Source: Periplaneta americana (taxonomy: Eukaryota; Arthropoda; Insecta; Blattodea; Blattidae). From it: a stretch of 64,000 nucleotides of DNA. The translations under genes and the position numbers were made by a program. The notes beneath the pieces were generated by a model that worked only from the letters and a program-made list of their open reading frames with translations, was not told the DNA's origin and ran no database searches. Numbering within the stretch: the stretch's first letter is position 1; each line of letters begins with the position of its first letter. Positions 44,004 to 54,777 of the stretch are shown one piece after another. The stretch lies in the NCBI RefSeq assembly GCF_040183065.1, contig NC_091127.1, forward strand, positions 105,198,834 to 105,262,833, given 5' to 3'.

Positions 44004-45482
44004 AAATGTGTATAGCTTTGCAACCATTCTTATGGATAGACTTATGTGCTACAATTTGTATATGGTGCAGACTAAACATTTATTTATGCAGGAGACTATA
44101 AACACGACACTAGAGCTTTCAAGCCATACGCTTTTCCGCTATGTCGACTAGTAGTTCTGTGTTATGGATACAAGCTAAAACAACAAAAATGACATGATAA
44201 CCCGAAACGTATTAGAGATAATATCAAACAGACAAATAAAAATAAATTATTATCTTCATGAAAAGGAAGACTAAAGAATAACAAAACTAATTTGCATCTA
44301 AAATTAGATACGAATAAGAAATTTGGAATGACCAGGGAAAAGATAGAGGCATCAAATGGAACTCAAATAGATTTGAAAGATATTAAAATAATAATTAACT
44401 GATTACTCAATCTATCTAACCTACCTGTAAGTGCAAATCTGGATTGTGTATTAAATACTTACGTTTGTGTAAGCTGTTTTCAAGTTTAATTGGTACGTGC
44501 AGAACTCTTTTTTCTCGGTCAGCCTTGCTCTATCTCAATAAATTCGCGAAGGAACTTTGCAGACTCTGGTACTACGACGTGTTTTTAATTTAGCAGAACG
44601 CACAAATGCCTAAGAAATGTTCTGTATTGAAGTTTTTTTTATATCTCGAGAGATTTTCGCTGTAGAAACAATTTTTAAAGATGAAAGAATACAGCGTTTA
44701 AGAATTCTTCAGCCTTCTCGTACATTTCCTATTTTGTAACATTTCTGACCTCCATTCTCTCCCCTCTCTCCTTCGTTTTCTCCCCGTCTTCGGATGAATA
44801 AAAACAGTAAAGCAGGAAGTTATTCTACTCTTAATATATCCTTGTTTCTCGAACACATTTTCTCAAGGGATGCTGCATAAGTATAAAAACTGCTCGAGAG
44901 AAAAGACAACAGCAGTGAGATAATTTCCTGGAGACCTTATTCACAGAAACATACTAACAATTACTTTTCTGGATGATGAAATGGGAAACGTATTCTTTGT
45001 CAGTGTATGGAAACATGTGAATATAGAAATCAAGTTGCAATATGAAGTACGTTCAATTCGTTAGAGCATAGGAACGTGTTTTAATGATCACATTTGGAAT
45101 GTGAAACACCATAAGAAGTGACTTGAAGAATTTTGAACATGTGACATCCATTAAGAAACACAACGAAGACAAAAAATTTCATACTAAATGAGATTTTATT
45201 TGAATTCAATTTCAAGAAGCTATATAATAATATAAGTCATTTCTACAGATAAGATTAATGGCATGAAAGAGTGATCTACGTAATGATTTCCCGTGATTAT
45301 GAAATTAAAATAACATAACTTAGAGACACGAGTCGGTTTCGATGCACTTCAACACACAGTATATCCACTTTGATGTTTATACACTTGGATTTTATAAATA
45401 AAGCAGTAAAATTTTCATACCAAAATTACTCTAATTGAATCTTTTCTTTAACAATAATCTTCCAGATAGACATTTAATAATA
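44004..45482. other. No recognised gene
   Basis: AT-rich sequence without frames above 60 codons, RNA motifs or pairable termini. Confidence 0.5.
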
Positions 45483-45901
45483 CAGGGCTATTCAAAAAGA
45501 AAGAGCAGTTTTCAAATATTTATTTTAAACGAAGTATAAACACTAGAAGCATTTACCGCACATCAATGGATAGAGGAAGGTTCAATTTTTTTTTTTTTTA
45601 ACGTTTGGTTACACGTGATGCTCGATCCGGGGCTACAAGCAAAGCGGAAAAAGCAACGGCTTGTCCGCCGCAGTTACTCGCTAGTCCGAATTTGAGGGAT
45701 TGAAAATCCTTGCGTAGTCTTGTGTGGCAAGAAATGGACCACCGTTTTGATGTTTGTTGCGCATGTTGAGTGCTTGCAACCTCATGGACTATAAAACTTT
45801 TAACCTTCATGTATCCAATGGTGTGCGGCAAGTGTTTATACTGTTTATAGTTTGTTTAAAATAAATATTTGAAATCTCCTCTTTCTTTTTGAATAACCCT
45901 G
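45483..45901. mobile_element. TA-flanked inverted-repeat element (419 bp)
   Basis: Ends CAGGGCTATTCAAAAAGAAA and, from the right, CAGGGTTATTCAAAAAGAAA are each flanked by TA. Inverted repeats extend about 65 bp through TTTCAAATATTTATTTTAAA. The inner 77-codon minus frame (45598-45831) resembles no transposase that I recognise. A mariner-superfamily MITE is the best reading. Confidence 0.82.
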
Positions 45902-46038
45902 TATATAAAATGTAAATAAAATAAAAAAAAAACATTTAACATATAAAATACAAATAAACAAAAAAAATGTACTGTTTCTTATTACATCCTTGTTCATACA
46001 GATAGGATGAAAAAGTAAATTAATAATTAAAATAAATA

Positions 46039-46954
46039 CATGGGTCATTTAATAATAATTAGTGGCAACAATGTTTATATGTGGCGCTATCAGCGATAAA
46101 ATCAAGCTGATAATAATGAGAAAGAAGAACACCTGATGTGCGTTATCTGTGAGTTTAAAGACAATAATCTAATTAAAAGATATTTGTAGTGAGTTTACTT
46201 TGTTGACTGTTATCTGTAGTGCTCTAAAAATGTATAGCAAATACGAACAATTGTCTCTTCAATTTTGGTTGGTAGCATCGAACCCAGGTTTCATCTAAAT
46301 TCTAAAGTTATGATACGTTGAAGGAAACGCTTCATGTCCATAGCGGTCTAAGTGCAATCTTGCTGTTTCCATTCTCTGCCACATTTGTTCGTCTTTGAGA
46401 TTGTGTGGAATCCACCGAGCGCAGATTTTCTTCATCTTTAATTTCTTCTTAAGTACCGGTATGTGAAGAATCGTACCAGGAGCAATTCCAACTTCCTTTG
46501 CTAGTTCAATACAAGTCCAACAACGAAGTTCTTCCAGCAGTGCTCTTACAGAGTTGACATGCACATCATCACTTGCCGATTGCGGTCCTGCCAGCTCCAC
46601 GTTTTTTTATGAACATCTTCCCTCCCTTTGCGAAATGTATGTGCCCACCTAGCCACGGTACGATATGGTGAAGTCTCTCTATCACAAGCTTCCAGTAATG
46701 CTATATGGCATTGTCGAGCATTCTTGCCTCTTGCATTCTGAATTTTAATGAGGCACCTTTGCTCGTATTTGCTGAACATTTTAGGGCACTACACATAAGT
46801 CTACAAACTAAACCCACTACAAATATCTTATAAATGAGATTATTGCCTTCAAACTCACAGATGCTCTTCTTTCTCATTGTTATCAGCTTGCATAATTTAC
46901 CGCTGATAGCGTCACATACAAACATTGTTGCCAGTAATTATTGAATGACCCATG
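46039..46954 (-). mobile_element. Mariner-superfamily transposon (916 bp), deletion derivative
   Basis: Ends CATGGGTCATTTAATAATAA and, from the right, CATGGGTCATTCAATAATTA are between TA dinucleotides. Inverted repeats extend about 160 bp, including TGGCAACAATGTTT and CTATCAGCG. The transposase N-terminal half lies on the minus strand. Confidence 0.88.
46295..46779 (-). pseudogene. Mariner-superfamily transposase N-terminal half
   Basis: Frame 46779-46546 starts MFSKYEQRCLIKIQNARGKN with ARQCHIALLEACD and TVARWAHTFRKGRE, a helix-turn-helix. A frame shift near 46590 leads into VNSVRALLEELRCWTCIELA, KEVGIAPGTILHI, KKLKMKKICARWIPHNLKDE and METARLHLDRYGHEAF, the second helix-turn-helix and linker. 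RIITLE.. and WVRCYQPKLKRQ in shifting frames mark the place of the first catalytic Asp block. The rest of the catalytic core is deleted. Confidence 0.82.
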
Positions 46955-47527
46955 TATATCACTGATTTTTAATATTTTGTACAGTAGCCTTTGGCTTCAA
47001 TAACAGCTTCACATTTTCTGACGTCGACATGTTGAACTGCACCAGTGTTATTTGGAAGTGAGGGTATTTGTGGATGAAGCATGACGTCACATCTTGTAGT
47101 TTCGGAGTTTACCGATACGCTGCATGGACCTTACAAGGCCTTCACATTTTGAGGACTGATTTTTTACCATTCCGTAACAATCTTCCTTTTCAATTTTTTT
47201 TTTTCGAGAAAGATGTTTGCTGTAGATCCTTAGCTTCAGATAAGGCATAAATATTCAATCAGGTTTAAATCAGTAGTTTAGGCACGTTCTCAGTAGTTTA
47301 GACATTTTCCAAATTAATCAAGTCTTATTTATTTCGGCCGTATGTATGGGGTCGTTGTCATGTTGGAACATGTATGTATGCTTCATACCATTTTTTGCCG
47401 CACCTTGTTACACGTTCTTCTTAAAAATGTCCACGCACACTTCCTTGTCCATTAAACCATCAATGAACTGCATATTTCAACTCTTTCTTGCTGACATACA
47501 CCCTTACTTCATAACCACCCCTTATAC

Positions 47528-47680
47528 CAGCGTTGTCAGACACAGCCTAAACGGAGCGGAACGCTCCATTATAACTCGTTGCGTGCTCCGGTGCTTCCAC
47601 AGACATATGCAAGTTCACGCTCCGACTGGACGTTTCTAGCACCACAACCGGTTTCGGAGCTTACAACTCTGACACTACTG
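47528..47680. mobile_element. Miniature hAT (153 bp)
   Basis: Exact 8-bp duplications CCTTATAC lie at 47520-47527 and 47681-47688. Ends are CAGCGTTGTCAGA and, from the right, CAGTAGTGTCAGA. GCTCC words occur near both ends. It interrupts the Tc1 relic just before its GGG motif. Confidence 0.88.
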
Positions 47681-47939
47681 CCTTATACTTTATAGTGGCC
47701 AGTGTGTTGGTCACATTATTGTCCTTATTGGGTTTTCTCCGCACTCTGCTGACGCCATCAGCACCAAATACGTTAACTTTAGTCACATCAGACTGGCCGT
47801 TATATATTGTACATGTTACTGTATTTTGCGAACTTCACTATGGCAGTTTGGTTCTTCCTACTAACAATTGGCCTATTCCTTATGATTCTACCGTAGTAAG
47901 CATGTCTACGAAGTACCCGACAGTCTCAGTACATACCTT

Positions 47940-48028
47940 CGTACCGTGGTTACTATTGGTGTGGAAGAGAAGGCCTGATGGCCTTAACTACACCAGAATA
48001 AATAAATAAAATAAAATAAATAAAATAA
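47940..48028 (+). mobile_element. LINE 3' terminal hairpin region with (AAATA)n tail
   Basis: GGTGTGGAAGAGAAGGCCTG and ATGGCCTTAACTACACCAGA form nested pairs (GGTGT/ACACC, AAGGCC/GGCCTT). They are followed by AATAAATAAATAAAATAAA. The same 3' end type occurs at 28.15 kb. The piece splits the Tc1 relic. Coding parts are absent, so only the extreme 3' end was copied. Confidence 0.68.
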
Positions 48029-48178
48029 AATCCTTCCAGTGGTGATCTCAGTTTTGGAACACTTACCATAGGATTCGATTTTACTTGTCTCACTATGGCT
48101 CGTTCCTCTTTTTCACTTAACTACATTCGTTTGGTATATTCTCCACCGAACCTTTACATTTAAATTTATTAACAATAT

Positions 48179-49215
48179 ACAGGGTTGTTTCCGATCTCTG
48201 ATAACGAATTTGAATGACGTCATGTATGTCAGGAATCACACCGACAGTTGAATTGCGGCGAGAGGTGACAGACCAGTAGTGAGTGATTTCATAATCAGAG
48301 TGCACCGTGTATCACAGTAGCAATGCCCAAGAAAATCGAGTCTTTTTGGGAGGGATACATAACAACTCTTTCCGATGCCAAGTACAGTTACGTGAAAATC
48401 ATAGGAGCCTGCAAAAAACGTGGTTTCGTTATTTCCAAGAAATGCATCTTGTGTGTACCTAAGACTGACAAATCTATAGTCGCGACGCTGTTATTCCCGG
48501 CGTGACTCCTCCTCTTTGCTTACGTCTTAGGAAGTGAAGGCTCTGTAAAGTCTATGTAGGTAGTATCGTTCGCCATTTTTGTTCTTTCGTTGCCGAGCTG
48601 CCAGACGAATCTATTTGCCGTACCGTTAAACATTATCATGTCGTAGCTCCTATGATAATAAATCAAACGCACTGTAATTCAGCAAAATTTTGTGCGGCAA
48701 ATAACGTTCTCGTGTGCTTTCTGCGAACGCCAACGAAAGAGCCAAAATGGCGGGCGATTATATTACGTATTTATCGAGCCTTAGGAAATGCATAATGTCT
48801 TCTTCAGCGAATCACAAGACGCACACGTTTAAATGTAGCCGACCTGCAACGTGATTGGCTGCCGGAAATTAGAGCGACGGGACTATAGGATGGGATTAAT
48901 TCCAGAGTGGAAAGAGCAAGCAAATCCACTTCCCCTCCGCACAATTCGCCGCACCCCACGAGACGATACAAATTAATTCCATTCGAGCTTTACCGATCTT
49001 ATTAAGTACACAGAAGATGCCTTTCTTTGAAATAACGAAACCTCGTTTATTGCAGACTTCTTTTATTTTCATCTGACTGTACTTGGCACTATTATGTACC
49101 CCACCCCGATTTTCTTGGGAATTTCTGCTGTGAGTCGCCGTGCACTCTGACTATGAGATCACTCACTACTGGTCTGTCACCTCGCACCAAAGTTCAGCTG
49201 TCGTGTGACTCCTGT
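48179..49215. mobile_element. Long-inverted-repeat (foldback) element with a mirrored ORF start
   Basis: Arms of about 240 bp are inverted copies: 48239-48480 and 48980-49212. Both contain GAGGTGACAGACCAGTAGTG with AGTGAT. Both then carry a start like MPKKIE with a downstream AKYS..KIIGACKKRGFVISKK, inward-facing (plus at 48323, minus at about 49115). The left outer edge begins CAGGGTTGTTTCCGATCTC after TA, like a mariner-superfamily end. The matching right edge is missing, so the element is truncated. The function of the roughly 55-codon peptide is unknown; it may be the start of a transposase. Confidence 0.65.
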
Positions 49216-50346
49216 TTAATAGTTACAATTCATGTTCTGGAATTCTAAAGGAGAGAGTGCATGTAATTGAGTGTGCAAGCATAAGCTGACAGCATAGCAC
49301 TAGCCTCTTACATTAATGCGTAGAATTCCGTATGTTTGATTTCAATATTTGCGTGAAAAGTGCGCATTCATGTATGGGTCACATACAAAGCGGATAGTTT
49401 ACACTCTCATCTCTTCTTGCAAGTTCCTTCAAGTAAATCTTAATACATTTCTCGTTAGTTTGTGCCGGCGCCTTAGGCTGATGCCATCTGCCTGTCACTA
49501 CCCTTATTCAAAATGTTAATTCACACCCCCGCTCCTTACGGGCCTCCCTCGTCTGTTGAGAAATGTATGACCCACGATCTTCCTCTCTTACTCATGCATG
49601 AGGGCACCAAACACCTTCAAGTACAGTATTCTACAAAAGCATGTTCACGTTGCGTTTTGTTTATTGTAAAGATGTTCGGCCTGCAGGCGGTCAAGGACTG
49701 AATTAGTCAAGAAGGTTGATACTATTCTGTCTAGAATGAAAAGCAGCATGGTGGAGCGATTTATCTTCACGAAATACTTCTATATTTATTACATAGGAGT
49801 TTCAGTGGATACCATTTTGGAAGTTAAGGAGAAGAGAGGGATATTTTTGTACACATAAAAAATGTAAAAGAAGGTTTCTTTAAAAGTATTTTAGCATTTC
49901 TTTGTTATAAAAAGGTCTACCAGAGTTAATTTTTGCTAATTTTATTTAATGGATGTTTTCTGTCCTACTGTACTATCCTGTCTAAGACTTTTTGTAACTT
50001 TTTCTGTTACATGTAAATTTGAAGGTAGTTCAAATAAACCTACGGTACCGCTTACAGAGTTCTTTCTTACACTGCAAGTAACAATTGCATCACACCGACA
50101 CTGTGTGCCTGCTTCAATTGAAAATGTCAGTACGTGAAACAGTCAATGAATGAATGGCTGACCGAACGAACAAATGAATGAATGACTGAGTGAATGAAAA
50201 TAAATAAAAACTGAATTAATAAATTAACAAAGGAAGAAAAAAAAGGAAGACAGAGAAGCATAAACAGGAGAGAGGCAGATAACAGAGTAAAAGAAACACG
50301 TACATAAATTTATGCACACAAATAAACAAAACATAATTGTGTCTGC
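49216..50346. other. No recognised gene
   Basis: Frames of about 60 codons only (49513-49701, 49949-50137). The right part (50150-50330) is A- and GA-rich with loose GAATGAATGA repeats. Confidence 0.45.
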
Positions 50347-50949
50347 TAACATATTAACCTGAAACGCAGAATAAATATGGGAAATGCGTGTTATTATTCG
50401 GTTGAGAAGCTTTTGTCATCTAGTCTGCTGTCAAAAAATCTGAAAGTTAGAATTTATAAAACAGTTATATTACCGGTTGTTCTGTATGGTTGTGAAACTT
50501 GGACTCTCACTTTGAGAGAGGAACAGAGATTGAGGATGTTTGAGAATAAGGTTCTTAGGAAAATATATGGGCTAAGAGGGATGAAGTTACAGGAGAATGG
50601 AGAAAGTTACACAACGCAGAACTGCACGCATTGTATTCTTCACCTGACACAATGAGGAACATAAAATCCAAACGTTTGAGATGGCCAGGGCATGTAGCAC
50701 GTATTGGCGAATCCAGAAATGCATATAGAGTGTTAGTTGGGAGACCGGAGGGTTAAAGACCTTTGGGGAGGCCGAGACGTAGATGGGAGAATAATATTAA
50801 AATGGATTTGAGGGAGGTGGAATATGATGATGGAGACTAAATTAATCTTGCACAGGATAGGGACCGATGGCGGGCTTATGTGAGGGGGGGCAATGAACCT
50901 GCGGGTTCCTTAAAAGGCATTTGTAAGTAAGTAACATATTAACCTGAAA
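50347..50949 (+). mobile_element. RTE-type LINE, 5'-truncated, with 18-bp target duplication
   Basis: TAACATATTAACCTGAAA occurs at 50347-50364 and 50932-50949. Between them is the 3' end of the RTE family: a 93-codon frame (50377-50655) with MGNACYYSVEKLLSSSLLSK, LPVVLYGCETWTLTLREEQR and FENKVLRKIYGLR, then a one-base deletion shifts the frame. The end GGGTTCCTTAAAAGGCATTT with GTAAGTAAGTAA is typical. The perfect long duplication makes this the youngest-looking LINE copy here. Confidence 0.93.
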
Positions 50950-51151
50950 AATACCGCAGTTCACCGCGTTGCTACAGCTGCTGTTGGGATATTTTATCCA
51001 AATATTTCGGTGCTTTCCCCATCTTTGACATTCAAACAGAATTTAGAGTCGCATTATCAATTTCGAATGATTCTTCTCATTGTAAATGGCTAGCCAGTGC
51101 TTTCAATGAAGAAAGAAAGAAGTGATGATGAGAGAAATACTGAGAGAAAGA

Positions 51152-51155
<4 letters not shown>

Positions 51156-51209
<54 letters not shown>

Positions 51210-51482
51210 CCACGGCGCCACAGCCCTTGAAGGACCCAGACCGAGCAGACGACTGCTAACCACACGTTCACAAACGGTGATCCCCCCAGCCGTTATAGCT
51301 GGCTTTCGCAACCGGATTTCGCTACCTATCATAGCTCCCCAAGTGCATCACGATTCTGCGTGAGCACTGCTCCCATAACTGGCCGAAATTTCTTGAGAAA
51401 ATTTCTTCCCATGAGGACTCGAACCAGCGCGCATTCCGTAACGCAAGTCCTAGGCAGGATGCCTTAGATCACGACGCGAGAC
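51156..51482 (-). mobile_element. SINE family F with (TTA)n tail
   Basis: On minus the head CTCGCGTCGTGATCTAAGGC carries an A box. GGTTCGAGTCCTC is the B box (plus 51413-51425). The body runs through AATTTCGGCCAGTTATGGG and ends CAAGGGCTGTGGCGCCGTGG. A pure ATT tail follows (51156-51210). The tail type equals that of the LINE end at 1.6 kb. A 3' fragment is at 15.07 kb. Confidence 0.82.
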
Positions 51483-51879
51483 AGATGAGAAAATACAGGA
51501 AGGATTACGAAAGATGTTTAAGAAAGAAAGAAAAATAGGCGAAGGAAGAATAAGGGGACATAGGAAAAAAAAAAAATGTAGGAAAAAGAAAATGAGTAAA
51601 AGAAACTGGAAAATATAGAAAAGAGAATTGAAAGAAAAATTAGACATAGTAAATGAATGGGAAATAAGAGAAAAGACTTGAAGCAACAGCAAAATGGAAC
51701 CAAAACGAAAACGAATAGGAAAGGAGCAGGAAGACATAAGGGACAGAACATATAAGAAAGACCGATGTGAAGGAGTAATACAGGGAGACAAAAGCGTAAA
51801 GAAAGAGGGAAGAAAGAAGGCAGAAGGGAGAGCAAAGAAGAGAGAAATAGGAACAAGAATTTTAGAGTAGAAGAAAGAA
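51483..51879. repeat. Purine-rich tract (plus strand)
   Basis: About 400 bp is overwhelmingly A and G on the plus strand with no fixed unit. The 130-145-codon minus frames here (Phe/Leu/Ser-rich) are composition artefacts. A similar tract resumes at 52527-52910 beyond the SINE, so the SINE probably inserted into one longer tract. Confidence 0.75.
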
Positions 51880-52526
51880 TAGTCCACCGCTGTTGAGTAA
51901 CGGTTAGCACGCCTGATCGTGAGACTAGTGGATCCGGATTCAGATACTAGTTGGGATAAGTTACATGGTTGAGGGTTCTTCCGACGTTTTCCCTCAATTC
52001 ATTAAGAGCAAATGCTAGGTAACTTTTGGCGCTCGACCCTGGATTCATTTCACCGACATTATCACCTTCATCTCACTCAAAGTATGGTATGATATGATAT
52101 GATATGATATGATATGATATGATATGATATGATATGATATATGATATGATATGATATGATGTCAAAATTTACATCCATGTAATGTGGATCTCACAATTTT
52201 GTGTCCGGTGCCACAATTACATTTAGACGCTCTTATAATTTAAATTTCAACCCCATTTCAATTGATCAGTATTCCCACCTATAAAACCTAACAACTTAAT
52301 TTAGATCATTGAAAATTGACACTTTTATGACTCTGTTCTTGATTTCCAGTTCACTTAGGCCTATATCGAACACACACTATTTATAATACTTGTTACTACA
52401 ACATACCACACAATTGCCCAATATGTTCGTTATTATGTCTGTTTCTTGTGTACATTCGCTTTTCGCAATCAAAGTATGATATATAACCACGGTAGTTGAT
52501 AAGACGTAGTAAAATAACCAATTAAA
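51880..52526 (+). mobile_element. SINE family C, copy 3, split by a later insertion
   Basis: GTCCACCGCTGTTGAGTAAC opens the head, and the B box is decayed (GGATTCAGATACTAG). AAGAAAGAA at 51871-51879 and 52527-52535 is its 9-bp duplication. The SINE body breaks at 52086 and resumes at 52469 (ATATATAACCACGGTAG ... AATAACCAATTAAAAAG). The intervening DNA is described next. Confidence 0.8.
52087..52468 (-). mobile_element. Retroposon-like insertion with a pentameric (ATATC)n tail
   Basis: A 382-bp insert in the SINE is bounded by exact TCAAAGTATG repeats (52077-52086 and 52469-52478). Read on minus, its body starts ATTGCGAAAAGCGAATGTAC and ends in about 15 ATATC units (GATAT on plus, 52087-52160). 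A duplication of variable-type length plus a simple-repeat tail at one end suggests retroposition. The body has no frame or tRNA-like head that I recognise. Confidence 0.65.
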
Positions 52527-52910
52527 AAGAAAGAAGAGAGGAAAAGGAATAAGAGGAAGACTGGAAAAGGAACGAAGATATATGCAGACAATCAAAGAAC
52601 TGTATGGGAAATGATCGGGAAGGGCAAGGAAATGAGAGGCAAAGTATGGCAATGAAATGAAAGAGAAACAAAAGAAAAAATGAAAGGAAGTATAAAGGTA
52701 AAGATACAAGAAATGTGAATAAGAAAGAAGCAATTATAGTTGCGAAAGTAGAAATTCCAATAAAGAAAAGGAAGGAAATGGGAATAAAGTAGGTCTTAAA
52801 TAATAAGATGGACGAGGAGAAAGTAAAATAAAGTTGGAGGCAAAGAGTAAGTCTGGAAGACAAATGGGAATAAGATGGAAATGGAGAAGGAGAGAGAGGG
52901 AACTGCATAA
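52527..52910. repeat. Purine-rich tract, second part
   Basis: GA-rich plus strand (GGAAGACTGGAAAAGGAACG and similar) for about 380 bp. Minus-strand frames of 118-128 codons are Phe/Ser/Leu-rich artefacts of this bias. Confidence 0.7.
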
Positions 52911-53064
52911 ATCTTCGTTAGTCGGGTTTAGTCGGTTCTGATTCCGTGTGCTAGCAAAGGAATGACGCAAGCAACATGACAGTATAGACACAATATAAAT
53001 GACAACTTGAATAATAATTATAACGCTAAAGAACTATAACAGAATATAAATTACAACTTGAATA
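52911..53064. other. No recognised gene
   Basis: Short AT-rich spacer with two near copies of AATATAAATKACAACTTGAAT (about 52994-53013 and 53043-53064), hinting at a local duplication. Confidence 0.4.
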
Positions 53065-53380
53065 TTGAATAATTTCGAGGGAAAAATTGTTCCCGGGCCG
53101 GGCATCGCACCCGGGACCTTTGGTTTAACGTATCAACGCCCTACCAACTGAGCTAACCGGAAACTCTACCCGACACCGATCCAATTTTTCCCTCTATATC
53201 CACAGACCTCAAAGTGGGCTGACAACCGTCAAGCAACCAACTTCGAGTGCACACCAACTCCGTGTGACTTAAATTGTGGTTTTCTGTTAACGAACAGTGA
53301 CGTGTATTATGCAAATCAAGATTTTAGGTATAATTCCCTGTAAAGTTGATTTGAATAATTTCGAGAGAAAAATTATTTAC
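53065..53380 (-). mobile_element. SINE family D (tRNA-headed), tandem arrangement
   Basis: The minus strand contains CCGGTTAGCTCAGTTGGTAG (A box, plus 53141-53160) and GGTCCCGGGTGCGATGCCCG (B box). It then has an AACAATTTTTCCCTCGAAAT stretch. TTGAATAATTTCGAG occurs at 53065 and again at 53351, so one whole unit (286 bp) plus the start of the next is present. The body, on minus, lies 5' of the head, which only makes sense if units are joined head-to-tail. Shares body sequence with the insert at 8.4 kb. Confidence 0.7.
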
Positions 53381-54619
53381 CATAGCGTGTTTTTCTACAA
53401 AATGGCGTTGGGCATGTTTTAGTGCCCTAGCAACAAACAAACGAAAGTTATGCATAAACAAACGAAAGTTACGCATGCAGCTCTTTTCATACTTTGTTGC
53501 ATAAACTTGGAAAGTTTCTCTCTTGTCAGATGTAAATCACAGCGATATCTTTATCTGATTTTAAGTGATGAGCATTTATTACTCGATCCCTCTAACCGGA
53601 ACACGGTGTATATCTTAATTAGTGAATTTAGTGCCGATGTATCTCACAATTTGTCTTGTCTTCTTTTTTGAGTACTATATTAGAAAACGCTTATGATAAT
53701 CGAAAAGTTTTTTCAGTTGATTTGTGACACTAAAAGTAATCGCGATATGGGACTGTTATTTATTCGTGCTATATGGCTAACTTTGACGTACACTGAATCG
53801 GAAGTAATGAAAAATGATACGAATTAATTAAAGGCGTACAGACTTGCAGATCTCAACTAGTTTTGTGAAAATGGTCTGTCTTCATAAAACAATTTCGCGA
53901 GATACTTGTAAAAAATAGGCACAAAGAAGGGAAACAGTCACGACATGCTTATCTCTATGAAAAAAGAAAATCCGTATCGTTTACGGAAAGGTACACTGTA
54001 TAAAGTTTATTCTGTTTTCTTTCAAGTCGTTCTGAACCTTATGAAAAGAAAAGCGTAAAAAGAAATGGGCGGACTGGTGATTCATCACTGATGAAGGAGA
54101 ATTAACACGACAGCAGAAACGATTCAGCAGTGAAACGTGCAAACAGAGCCAGATAAGAAGCGGGTGAGAGGGTGGACAGAAAGGAAACTTCTGATGTCTA
54201 TTAATCATAATTACAAGACCGCATTAAACCTTTCGCCAGCAGAGGAACAAAGTTGCGAACAAAACCTAAGTTTCGGAGATTAATAGACCAAGCAGAAACA
54301 AACATAGCGGGATATGTGTGAAATATTTGTCAGGAAAATGATGAACTATTTGCAACGTTTTTCGATTCCTGGAACGCCCTGAGAGATTTTCGGTAAATAA
54401 AGTGATAATAAGCCAGGCGTTTCTTATGATGTTACAATTATACGTTACATTTATGTAACCTATCCAGAACCAAAGATGATCTGTATAACGATCGATGTAA
54501 AATCTTCATCCGTGAGTATGAAAAGAATGAGCTATGGAAATATTATTGTACGGTATGTAAGAAATGAAGGTTAGTAAAAAATACTCTCATATTAATATCA
54601 AATTACAGCAGATGGCGCA
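53381..54619. other. No recognised gene
   Basis: AT-rich. Frames of 73-75 codons (53450-53671 plus, 53981-54208 minus) are unfamiliar. A short local duplication AACAAACGAAAGTTA(C/T)GCATRMA occurs at about 53432-53475. Confidence 0.45.
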
Positions 54620-54777
54620 CGTATACATTTAGATTGTAATGTTATTTGCTACATCGAAGATAACCTACAATACAAAATTGCAAGTCTTATAAATACTGGG
54701 GAGTGAGTATTAATAAAAAGTAATAATATAATGTAATGTAATACAATACAATACAATACAATATGTGATATGATATA

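Larger units (their letters stand above)
46965..48178 (-). pseudogene. Tc1-type transposase relic with two nested insertions
   Basis: Read on minus from 48175: VNKFKCKGSVENIPNECS and EERAIVRQVKSNPMVSVPKL (paired-like N-terminus). After the LINE end, AYYGRIIRNRPIVSRKNQTA with IVKFAKY, then SDVTKVNVFGADGVSRVRRK (first catalytic Asp block, S-D-E-[ST]-K-F). After the mini-hAT, a G-G-[GS]-V-M-V-W-G-like stretch, FIDGLMDKEVCVDIFKKNV, a QHDNDPIHTAE block (second Asp) and, in the final codons, EAVIEAKGYCTKY and stop. The order matches full Tc1 transposases (DD34E). Many frame shifts make it non-functional. Confidence 0.8.

Noticed and set aside
51450..51910. 130- and 145-codon minus frames (Phe/Leu/Ser-rich), and similar at 52377-52991
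   Set aside because: They lie opposite a purine-rich tract and overlap in several frames. Composition alone yields them.
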